DNA of 64,000 bases from Tetracentron sinense (taxonomy: Eukaryota > Streptophyta > Magnoliopsida > Trochodendrales > Trochodendraceae): the NCBI GenBank assembly GCA_015143295.1, contig CM026570.1, positions 20,219,250 through 20,283,249 of the forward strand. The letters run 5' to 3'. Of the stretch, positions 8,923-20,900 are shown piece after piece. Position 1 is the stretch's first letter. Each line of letters opens with the position of its first letter. The notes beneath the pieces are model-generated. The model was not told the origin of the DNA. It did not search any database and saw nothing but the letters and a program-made list of their open reading frames with translations. The translations under genes and the position numbers were made by a program.

Positions 8923-11900
8923 GTATAATTCTTTGGATCTCTTCCCTAATCTAGGGTTTCGTATATATTCTTGGATATTTATTTATTTATTTGTTAATAC
9001 TTGTGTGGATTTTGGTGTATGTATACAGCAAACAGCTTCTGGACCAGGAAGAGGTGGATGTGGTTCATTCGCCTGACAAGGAAAAGGGCCTATCTGTGGA
9101 AGAAATCAAGCTAATTAAGATGCATATGGCCAATTGTAAGTTCTTCGATTGATTACTTTTATTTCCGGCTTTCAATTCAATACCATGTATTGATTCTATT
9201 GGCTTTAGTTATTTCCAGTTCTCTTATCTAGGTTCCAGCTCCCTTTTTTTGTGAATTTATTGGGGATTGTGAAGGTTTGGGATTTTTATTTGAGTTTCTT
9301 TCATCTGGGGTTCTTATATTTATCCTTAAAAATAATCTTTAACTCCTAATCACTTGGTTTGTGTAATTTTTTTTATTAGCGGTATATTACCTTCCGGTAT
9401 GATTTTCAGTGATTTTATTGAGGATTCTTATCCGGGTTACATTCATTTGTCTAGTGAGTAGTGACCATGGTTTCTGGGAAGCTATGTACAGGGTGGGATG
9501 CTCGCTTTCCATGTTAGTATCTAAGGAAGCTTGCTTCCATCACATCCAATTTAGTGGTCAAAGAGGGGAGGGGAGGGGAGGGGGCGTGATGGGATAGACC
9601 CGAGTCTACAGCCTGGGGTGTAGCCATGTAGACCCTAAGAAAGTATTGCTCGATTGGAACCTATAGAGCCTATTTCTCCACGCCTATCTCATGTATGGAT
9701 GCCCATATTAATATATTGGAACTATGGCACCCATATCTCATTTCTTGTTTCCGAAAGATTTTGTGAACCTCGTTTCTCGCATTCACTTTGTTTCTTGTTT
9801 TCGCTCATCGCTCCAGGAATGGTTTTATAGGTTTTTGTTAATGCAAGAGCTTAACATAAACATGATGGAAGAAAATTCAGGAAAAAAAAAAAGATATCCT
9901 CTTCGAGGGGATGCAATACCACCAAATATGATGTAATTTGAATCATTGTTTAATCAAAACAAAATAATTTGCCCTTTCAACAATTTTATCAAATCTTATC
10001 CCTAACAATACACTCCCCTTTCAATATTTCCCATAAGGTTGGAGGTTTGGGAATCAATCTTGGAGCTTATGGAGGGTCTCCCTTGTGGCATCTTTTTTTT
10101 TGATCGATAACAAGCAAATAAGTCACAAGAAATTACTGATCAAAATAAAAAATTATTAAGAAACAAAGAAGGGAAACAATAGAGGAAGTGGGAAGAATGG
10201 AGCACTACCTGGGTCAAGGATAATCAGCGGACCAACAAGAAAAGAAAAATACATCAGTCATAAAAAGAAAAACTTCACTAACAATAACATTCTTGGCAAC
10301 ACCTTCCTTGTCCAAAGAATAAGCTAGCTCGTTAGCCGATCTGGGAATCCACAAGATGAGATATTCATTACGATCTCCAAATGGCATATCTCTCTAATGA
10401 CGAAAGTGTATCCCCAAGGCCTAACTCATAACCTGTCACCCATCTAATAGCATTTCTGAAATTGATCTCAATGATTAAGAAAGAGGAATCAAGGGGGGCT
10501 TAAATGGAAGCTACCTAGCCTGAAGGAATGGATTTCAGCTTGGTTCGAAATCTACAGGACATACCTTCCTCCTGTCCTTGCTGTTACATCAAACCAGCAC
10601 CTTCCCCATTTCTGTCCAACCTACTGTACAGCCCCCACAGACCTGTCACACCTGTTCGCCAACTCTCATAAGGCTGCCGCACCATTCCAGCCTTCTGTCC
10701 CTGGCACCCTGCTGTACCAAGTCTCCTACAGTCCTTTTTTGATTGCTACAGTCCCTTTATACCTGCCCTATTGCAGCCATACCTAGTTCCATTAACCTAA
10801 AACCCTAATTCCTAACCCTAATTTTCATTACCCTTTATTGTTATTGCTGCTGGGTTTTCTTATATTCAATTCTACATTACTTTAAACCCTAATGACATGG
10901 GTGTTATTATCCCCACTAATTATTGAGCCTAGACTTTTTTTTAAAAAAAAAAAAAAAAATCCTCAATTAAGTTTGAAAACTACCTTGATTATTGATTGAA
11001 ATTCCTAATCTAGTGAAATTTCCCACTTCCATTATGATCACCCAAATCCAGTTAGGGAAATATTACTGCGGGATTGTTATTTGACCTATGACATTAGTAG
11101 TTCCCTTGAAATTTTCATTATAATTGTGGAATCTAGATAGTTTATGATATTTATTATTGTTGCAATTAAACTTTATGATCTCACAATCATGTATCCTAGG
11201 GTAGTTGCATGGTCCTGCATCAGTGTGCCTTTTTAGTTAGTTGCTTTTCAGTTATACTATAGATTTCATGGTTCAAAACTCGTCGAAACCATTAAGTAAC
11301 AGCCGTATGTAACTGTTGAATACTGTATAGTATATTGTACCTCTATGGTATAGTAGACCTTTGGGTGTTACTAAGATAGAGTGTATGTAGTAATGACATA
11401 CTTGTAATTATCTAGATGTTAAGTATATAGTCTAACGAATGAGAGAGAAGAGCTAATCTCTCTATTCTTTCTTTTTCTTTTCTTTTTCTTCTTCTTCTTC
11501 TTCCCCTTCTCCTTCTTCCTTCTTTCAAACCCTAACCTTAAACTAAACTAATCAAGTCAACTTGGTATTAAAGCATCTCAAGATTTAAAGGGCCGTACGG
11601 CCAAGGTATGGATGATCTAGCTTTTTCTCCCATCTAATGAGTCTTGATGTGTCAGAATTTGTGGTATTGGTTTCAAAATTTTTGAGTGGTCTTGGTTTCA
11701 AAATTTTTGAGGCATGGAGATGGGAGTTTTTTGAAGTTAGTTGGTTGTGTTTGGTTCATATAGGAATTCCGAAGATTTGGTGGATGTCTCATGTTGATTG
11801 ATGGAATATTGAAGCTCCGGTATGGATTTTACTCAATAGATATCGTGAAAAAGGTGTTTTTTGGATTGTTTGGCAAAACTTTTCAATGACAATGTGTATA

Positions 11901-14900
11901 GGAGATGATATTTGGTCTCTCTTGAAGTTGGGTGCCCCCTAAATGTTTGAGGAAAGTTGTGTGAGAGTGAAAAGTGTTCCATGAAGGTGACGTGCAAGTT
12001 GGGTGCCCTCTAAATGTTTAAAGAAAGTTATGTGAAGTTGGAAATGTTGTTTTGGATCCCCCAAGTGTTTGGAAAAAAATGTGTGGAAGTGAAAAGTGTT
12101 CCATGAAGGGGATGTGCAAGTTGGGTGCCCTCCAAGTGTTTGAAGAAATTTGTGTGAAGTTGGAAATGTTGTTTTGGGTTGTGTAAACCCTTTGCGTGAA
12201 GTTGAAAGTATTGATTTTGGTTGTGTATCCATTTGTGGTGGTAGTTTAAGGAATTGATTTGTGCAAATCAGTCCCCTTGAAGTGTAATGGGTGTCTTGGA
12301 AGTGAGCCAAGACCTCTCTAACCTTGTGACTAATGGTGGGAAGTGCACCTTGGACATGAGGATGCCCCAAATGTGCAAATCACTACCATTAAGTTGAATG
12401 GTAGCAATTTTTTAGCATGATTACAATCTGTTATGTTGTTTGTGAAGGGAAAAGGAAAGATGGGGTACTTGAGGGGTACCATTCTTATGCTTGAGGAAAC
12501 TGATAAGGCCTTTGACAAGTGAGAGATAGAGAATGCAACTATCATGTCTTGGCCTTAACTCTATGCAGCCCGACATTAGCAGTAGCTAGATGTTCCTTTC
12601 CACGACTAAGGAGATATGGAATGTTGGCACCCAGACCTACTTGGAGGTGGGGAATGGAGCTTGAGGGGGTAGATCTGGTGATAGTATGAGAGGTCGATTT
12701 GGTGGTAGAGGCCACTCCAATGCTTATACCTTTATCTTTGCTGCAGACGATAGTGCATTCTCTCATGATGAGATGGAGTATATCAGGCTCTTTATGGCTT
12801 AGTTAGAACCCTCATCTGCACCTTCTACATCCTCTTTTGCCAACACAGGTACTTCTGCCTCAGCTCTCAATGCCTCGGCCTCAACACACATCCACCCTTG
12901 GATCATTGATTCAGGTGCATCCGACCATATGACTGGTATGTCTTCCCTTTTTACGTCGTACCTTATCTGTTTAGGTAAAGATAAGGTTCATATTGCCAAT
13001 GACACTTCTTCTTCCAATGCCGAAAAAGGCAGTGTACCTGTTACTCCTATGCCTTTATCATCTGTTCTTTATGTCCCAAATTTCGCTTAAATCTCCTTTC
13101 TGTTAGTAACATTACACAATTGTTAAATTGTAGTGTTACATTTATTTCCTCTCATTATATTTTCAGTACTTGGGGACGAAGAAGACAATTGGTATGGGAT
13201 ATTAGGAGGGAGTATTGTATGCGTTGGACCCACTACCACGTGTTGCATTACCTGTCCAGCAGATCGTATCGGGTGCTCGACATATTACTACTGAGGAGCA
13301 ATTGCTATAGTGACATCATCGTCTTGATCATCCGTCTTTTTTGTAACTTAAGCGTTCATTTGCTTAGTTGCTTATTTCCAGTTATGTTAGTTTTTTTCAA
13401 TGTGAGTCATGAGTTGGCTAAATATTGTAGAACTTCTTACCCTTCTCGTGGGAACAAAAGTGACTCTCTTTTTGCTGCTGTTCATTTTGATGTATGGGGT
13501 CCTTCCCCAGTCCCCTCATTATCTGGTTTTCCATATTTTGTTAGCTTTGTGGATGATATCTCACGTACTATCTAGGCTTATCTTCTTAAATCTAAAAGTG
13601 AGGTTTGCCCAGTCTTTAAATCTTTTCATGCCATGATTATTACTCAGTTTGATGCGAAACTTAAAATCCTTGGATCCAATAATGGAGGATAATATATGTC
13701 TGGGGCTTTTATCTCTTATTTTGATAGTCATGACATTATTCATCAGGCCACTTGTGCCAGTACTCTTCAGCAAAATGGTGTGACTGAGTGAAAGAATCAT
13801 CACTTGTTGAAAGTGACCAGGTCTTTGTTGTTTGGGTCTTCTGGTCTCATGCTCTTTTAAATGTAGTATCTCTCATTAATCACATGTCATGTTGTATTTT
13901 GGATTTCCAGATCCCTATTCAGGTGCTATCCCTCTCTATGTGTTTGTTTCCCATTCCTCTCAAAGTGTTTGGGTCCATTTGCTTCGTTCATATCGCTTGT
14001 TCTGACTGTACAAAGCTTGATCCCAAGGCTCTCAAGTGTTGTATTCCTTGGGCCCGCTTCGAGTCAGAAGGGCTACCAATGTTATCATCCTTCTCGTCGG
14101 GTATTTGTCTCTATGGATATGACATTCTTTGAGTCTATTTCCTTTCATTTTAACAGGAAGACCTCTCTTGAAGAGGTGAGTATTAGTGAAGTGATGCCTT
14201 CTGAGTTTCCTCTGCCAATTCTAGCTTCATTGTGGTGGCCGGGAATGACTATAATGAAATGGGAAAACTAAAGAGCAAGTTGATAACTGAATTTGAGATC
14301 AAGGATTTGTGCCGTCTGAAGTGCTTCCCAGGGATGGAAGTTGCTAGATCAAAGGAAGGTATCTTTGTCGCTCAGAGAAAGTATGTGCTTTACTTACTTG
14401 AGAAGACTAGGATGATGGGGTGTAAACCTAGTGACACCCCTATTGATGTGATCTACAGGCTTAGTGAAGACAGTGGGGAACATTTTCTTTTCAGATTCAG
14501 GAAGGTACCAGAGACTTGTAGGGCGCCTAATTTACCTCTCTTTGACCAGGGCAGACATTGCATATGCTGTCAGTGTTATCAGTTAGTTTATGCACGCACT
14601 GACCTCAGGACATCTGGAGGCAGTGTATAGAATACTCAGGTATATCAAGTCCACTCTTGGGAAAGGATTGATGTATGCTAGTTATGATGACTTATGGATA
14701 GAAGCTTACACAGATGCAGACTGGGCAGGCTCAATTACTAATAGGCGCTCCACGTCTGGGTATTGTTCCTTTGTGGGTGACAACCTTGTGACATTGAGGA
14801 GCAAGAAACAACTAATGGTAGCCAGGTCTAGTGCAGAAGCAGAGTTTAAAACTATGACACATCGGGTATGTGAACTCCTATGGATTCGATTGTTACTTTC

Positions 14901-17900
14901 AGAGTTGGGGTTCTTGCTCAAGGACCCATGAGTCTATACTATGACAATAAGGTGACAACCAGTATAGCTCATAATCCTATGCAACATGATCGCACGAAAC
15001 ATATTGAAGTTGATCATCACTTTATCAAGGAAAAGTTGAGATCGGGCAACATTTGCACTCCTTTTGTGAAGATCGGGGATCAACTAGCGGATGTTTTGAC
15101 CAAAGGATTGGGGAGACCTCAATTCATTAGTATTATTAGCAAGTTAGGCATGAGGGATTTCTATGAACCAACTTGAGGGTGAGTGTTGAATACTAGTTAG
15201 TCTATGGTACCTCTATGGTATAGGGTGTTACTATGATAGAGTGTATGTAGTAATGGCATACTTGTAATATTCATTTTAGATGTTAGTCTAATGAATGAGA
15301 AAAGAGCTAAGCTCTATTTTTTCTTTTTCTCTATTTTTTCTTCTTCTTCTTCTTCTTCTTCCTATTCTCTTTCTTCTTTCAAACCCTAACCCTAAACTAA
15401 ACTCATCAAGTCAACTGTAACGGTTTTGGTAGGCAGCCTACTGTTAAAATCAATGACCCTATAAAAAAAAATTAGGTCATAAGACTCAGACGTTATGTTT
15501 TATGTAATGTTCGTAACGATCGAACATTATGTAACATAGGATTCAGTATGTGATTTTTGACTTAAAAAGGTTCTCAAAACCCTGAACCCATTTACCCCTT
15601 TTCTCTCTTACTTTTCCTTTTACATCTGAAAACCGAAACTCCATTTGTTTATGTTTATAAAAAATAAGATTTGAAGCTTTAATCTTCGAATTAAAGCTTT
15701 GAATCTCAAGGACTCTAAAAGTGAACATGAGGTTTTTCTATGCAATAAGTGTTCCGTTTAAAAAAAATTTAAATCATGTATTTTAGTCACTAAATCTTGT
15801 GCGTTTAAATGATTTATTCATTTCCTTTTTTAAATTTATAATGATTCTTTTCGAAAAAAATCAGTTGGCTGTTACGTATTGTCCTTTACATAACATTATC
15901 GTTTGGAACCGTTAAGTAACCCAAAATCGTATTTTAAAACTTTAATAGATATCTCCCTCTTTCTTAATATGAGTGCAATGTTGAACTAAATGCAAGGATT
16001 AGAATATGGGTTTTAGGGTACATAACGTTTAACTGAAACCATTACGTTTTGTCAATATTGATACGTATAAAGTATTTTTAAAACAAATTAATTCAATGTA
16101 TCTTCTGAAACAAATATGTCAGTCAAGTGTTACTGATACCGTCGTGCGTATTAGACGTTATTTATAATACAGGCTTTTGAAGGTGAGGTGTGAAACAAGT
16201 CCTACCGATACGTATCAGATCCGAGATGTATCGGTTTCGGACGAGTCATATCCAAGGTTCTAAATGTCGATATCGCTCGACATGTCGAGCCGTGGAGAAA
16301 GGATTTATCAGGGATATATGACATGATATATTATTTATCGTTGATTTTTGGAAAAATGGGCAAAACATGAAATTTTGCAATGAAACTGCATGAAATGCTA
16401 AAATAGATGTTAATACACATTTGAGAATTAAAACTTAAAAAAAAAAATACAATATACATAAGAGATGCAATGGGAAGGGGGCAAAGATGTGTGTTGACGA
16501 CATAATGTATGATTGTTTCATATTCCTAAATCATAACTTACATAAAATGTTTCGACAGACTCTCCAAGGCAATGTGATTGGTAGCGAAGTGCGTCACCCT
16601 TGGCCGTACTATTTCATTACCACACAATCCAACCCACCCCAAGAACTACAATCACAGAGCCTCCTGGAGTTACGCAGAGACTCAGACTCATCTCTGTCTT
16701 GACTAGGCTGACAATAGTATTGGTTCTCCACATAAGTACAATATTGTGCCCATCTTATCACATTATGGTACAATGATTTATCCTCATGTACATAACATTG
16801 TTAGTCATCTGGCCCAAGATGTAGCAATACTCCCATCAATGGATATTGTGGGTATTGATGCACAATTGTCACTGGCACTGCCTCATAAGGCTGTACACTT
16901 CCATACTCATATCCATATGGCTCATACCCATAAACATATCCATAGGATTCTTTTGGAAGTTAAATTTGTAGTTATTTTAAATGGAGGGTACCTAGCTTAA
17001 ATGTAAGTTTTTTCTGCTGAATTGTTAGTTGACTTTCTAACCTTACAAATGAAAATATTTTTGAGGGATAAAATATGAGACTTTGCACTGGACTTTTGGG
17101 TTTTAGTAATGTTTTGATAAGGTAGGATTTATGAAATTTTAAGATTTATGAAAATACTTTAGCATTTGAAAGTTAAAATTTGACATAATTACCTAAAAGG
17201 CGCTAAAAGTGGATTTTATTCTTGAATTGGAAAGTTGACTTTTTATTTTTCAGGAATTTTGATCTAGAATATTTTTTTTTGAATTCAAATTGGGGTGGAA
17301 CCTAAAACCATTTACTTAAATGATATATAATTTAAATAAGCTATAAACAAAATTTGGCTATGTTTTGTAGCTTAAAAAAATCAGCATTCCTCATAATATC
17401 GTGCAATATCGACGATATATCGTTGATATTGTGCGATATGGTATAAAATTTATAGTTTCCCATGCAAATATGTCAGGGGGGGGGGGGGGGGGGGTGCGAT
17501 ATCGACATATATCGTCGACATTTCATTCAATGTTCGTAACTTATAAAACAATATTGGAAATATCGAGTGATATATCGGAGATATTTTGTAAGAAAAAAAA
17601 TATATGTAAAAGATATATTTTATCCTGCGATATCGGGGATATATTGAGGATATTTCAAATATGGTCATATCAATCCCTTAATAAGTAGTCTCATTATAAA
17701 TATCGTAGAGGGCTTCCCGAAACCAATACGTATTAGGCGACACTTATCGTTTTCTACTATTTTTATTACCATGACTAAATGTGATATACTTCTTTTCCTG
17801 ATCTAGTTGGAATTTTCTAGATTGTAGTTTTACAAAAATTATGGTATCTAACTTTGCCGTGTTGCTCTTTGCATTGCATTGCCCGTCCCAAGCCAGGATG

Positions 17901-20900
17901 AAGGAGGGTTGTACGTTAGGTGAGCAGCCGGTGTAGTTAAAACCCTGCTAAATCCTATGACACGAATCCTGAATTGCTAACTCGTGCTAATGCTAGGGTG
18001 TTCCTTGGAAGTGATGCTCTACAGCATGGGTTGTTTTCCTTTTTCTGGAAATAAATGCCCTGAAGTTTCTAGTGTTCCATTAAAAACTGATGATAACTTG
18101 GTTATGTCAGTAGAAGTGACATGTATGCTTCTACTTTTAATAGGACCTAGGACATGAAGCTTTTGGTTGTTATCCATATGTATTTTGGTGACATTACGGT
18201 TCTTGCAATATTCTGTGGCACTCTTATAAAGTACCAGATTGATATGAATGTGTTTTGCATGTAATTCTCAATGCATACGCATATCTTCTGGTCTTCCTTT
18301 ATACCAAATACTCGTCTCACAAAAGCTGATTTTGGCCTCCACTTATTCTTTGTTTATTTTGCAGATATATGGAGACTGTCTCAAAATGTTAAAGTGAGGC
18401 AAAGGTTTGACTTTCTTTTGTTGTTCATTTGGATCATTTCCCAACTCTTCAACTAGAACCATTTATTCTGTAATGAATGAATGAGAATTTGATGTATAAT
18501 TTTTCTATTTACTTAGATGTGTTCTGCCCAAAAGCACACAATCAGATTATATATATATATATATATATTAGGAACTTGTAAAATTGCTACTCCCTAGACT
18601 AACCACGCATTATCTAATGCGTATCAAAGAATTAGGAGGGTTATTGTTCTACGTCAAGTTGTGTTCATCAGAGGTAGGCAAACTATTGACCATGTTTCTG
18701 ATTCCTTGAATGGGGTGTGCTTTGCAAGTTGGAGATTGCAAAGGCAGATGATCATGTGGATTGACATTTCTCAACTCCTCATGGTGAGAATGTGGTTTGG
18801 GATGAATGAAGAAGTTGGATAATGGTTTTTGTCTGATGTTTCTTCTCTATTGTAATCAATGGTGCTCGTGCGGGGTTTCTTTAGAAGCTTTTGAGGTCTT
18901 AGGCAAGGGGGTTCACCCTATCCTTTTTCATCCATTATTGTGGCCAAAGCTTTGGGTAAGATAATTAGGAAACTGGATTAGAGTAGTTGGTGGAGGGGTT
19001 TAGGGTTGGTAAAGATGATTCCTCATCTAAAATCTGTTGATGATGCTATCATCTTTTATTTTTGTCTTGACTAAGTAACTTACTTTCGTATTACTCCTTT
19101 CCGATGCTTTGAATTGGTGTCTAGTGGTTCCATAAAATGTAGGAACTAGGAAGAGCTGAATTATCAATATAGGGGATGATGAGGATGGATTGTTTGAAAT
19201 TTGATTTTTTTGTTTTTTTTTTAAAACACCTCCCAGTGATAGGGGTTTTTTGGCATGACCCCTGTCGTTTAATTAATAAAAAATAGAAGGTACACAAACC
19301 TAGGGAGGGACGTGAAAGGCTTTTTTAGGTGCTTGGACTTCTAACCCATTTTCCACTTTTTGAATCTAATGAAGGATCACAATAATTATCCATCGCCATG
19401 ATACCTTTCCACAAACTCTCACCCCGTGAGGACCCCTGTCCTCCATAGGGTCCCAACAAGACGACTCCTCATATTTCATGTTTATCACTCTTCTCCATAA
19501 ACTCTCCCTTTCTGCTCCGAACCTCCACACCCATTTGCCTAACAACGCTTTATTAACATTGATTAACGGTTTGAGTTTTGACTGCCTCCCTTTAGAGGAT
19601 GACACACTTGGTCCCATGCCACCAGTGATATTTGGATTTCACCCATTTTTCGTTCCAAAGGAAATCCCTTTGAAGTCCATATGCCGTTTAGTTGTGGATA
19701 GAAACGCATCAGTTGCGGATTATGTGGATAGGGGGAGTGACGGGGTTGTCTGGAGTCCTAGGTTGAGGAGAGGATTGAATGATTGAGAAATAGTTGAGTT
19801 TAGTAGTCTCTTACAGTGCCTGGGGTCATTCCATTCGGTCTCTCAGGGCAAGGATTGCAGAATTTGGTCTAAAGGTAACAAGGGTCGTTTTTCAGTGAGA
19901 TCCCTAGTGTAGTTGATTGGGATTAGTCCACCCGTATCCTTTCCTCATAGGGCTGTGTGGAAACCAGACATTCCATCTAAAGTATTTTTCTTCCTTTGGA
20001 ATGCGGTTTTGAATAAATTCTCACCTGTGATCATTTGAAAAGTAGAGGGTGGAGGATGGCTAATCGTTGCTATATGTGTCTCCAAGTGGAAGAGTCGGTA
20101 GATCACCTTCTCTTGCATTGTCCTGTTACTTGTGAGATTTGGAGTTTCTTTCTCGATCGAATGGGCGTGGATTGAGTCTTTCCCTTCTTTTCAAAACTTC
20201 TTATCTTGCTGGTATTTGGTTAGTGGGGATGATTCAAGGAAAGCTATCTGGCAAGTCTTACCGAGCGCTATATCTTGGTTTATATGGAAAGAGTGGAACA
20301 AGAGAGTTTTTGAGAACTCTCACTCATCTACCTATATGATCAGGTCTAAAATCCGGTCACTGGTATTAGCATGGTGTTCCTCTAGACTGGGAGGGGAGGG
20401 GAGGGGAGGGGAGGGGGGGGGGGGGGGGTACATTGTTAGTTTCATATCTTGGTAGCTGTGGTAGAGCCATCTGGGGCCTCCAGGCTTTGATTGTTTCTTA
20501 TTTCTTTCCTGTTTTTCAACGACCTTGTGAACTTTTGTAAGTCTTGTGAATTTTTTTTCCTTTTTATATAAATATCTATCTGATTATCGATCAAAAAAAA
20601 AATACGAAGTTTTCGCTCTGGGGATGGTTAGGGTACTCTTAATCAATGCCAACTTTCCACCTTTAGAAAGAAAGTGTGCCTTCCATCCTGCCAATCTTGA
20701 GGTACATGAAAGGCTTACCCTACTGAAATTGTAGAAAATCTAGAAGGCCTAGAAGTGTTTTTTAACCTAGAAAATCTAGGTAAAAAGATGCATAAACCAA
20801 AAATAGCATAAAGAACATGTTTCAAATACATGGACTTCTACTCATGGAATCATGTAGGTATTCTAACCTCCCCTCTTGGGTCTTCCTTGAGAAATATCAT

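Larger units (their letters stand above)
11314..15416 (+). mobile_element. Copia LTR retrotransposon, internally deleted, 4.1 kb
   Basis: Related LTRs at 11314-11562 and 15184-15416 enclose a PBS, decayed gag-pol remnants and a PPT. The 5-bp duplication GTAAC is perfect at 11309-11313 and 15417-15421. The LTRs differ by several indels, so the insertion is not recent. The first half of the reverse transcriptase is missing and many stops interrupt the frame, so it cannot move by itself. Confidence 0.92.
11267..15944. mobile_element. hAT-like element (TTATGTAAC word family), split by a Copia element
   Basis: It starts CATGGTTCAAAACTCG and ends GTATTTTAAAACTTTA, ends related to the other hAT-like elements here. 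Flanks are ATAGATTT (11259-11266) and ATAGATAT (15945-15952), a 7-of-8 duplication. Without the Copia insertion the element is about 570 bp. Its word is TTAYGTAAC/GTTACRTAA (AAGTAACAG, ATTATGTAACATAGG, GTTAAGTAACCC). The ends are separated by 4.1 kb of later Copia insertion, a clear relative age. Confidence 0.75.
18590..20602 (+). pseudogene. L1-type LINE remnant (reverse transcriptase and zf-RVT domains)
   Basis: Plus-strand pieces in order: RT start (FIRGRQTIDHV, about 18665), RT core (GLRQGG ... SVDDAIIF, about 18900-19060; canonical FADDT altered but both Asp kept) and the zinc-binding zf-RVT domain (AVWK ... KVFFFLWNA-like pieces at 19955-20010, RMANRCYMC near 20055, VDHLLLHC near 20100, AISWFIWKEWNKRVFENS about 20262-20320). 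The 3' end is GATTATCGATC plus ten A (20593-20602). Many stops and frameshifts. The part at 19366-19617 is inverted. Confidence 0.85.

Noticed and set aside
8921..8923. In-frame TAG after ten codons as a nonsense mutation in CYCC1
   Set aside because: The TAG overlaps the donor TA|GTATAA; splicing to 9029 restores Tyr11 and the conserved KQLLD.
11939..12370. 143-codon minus-strand frame
   Set aside because: It runs antisense through the tandem repeat and the gag of a plus-strand Copia element.
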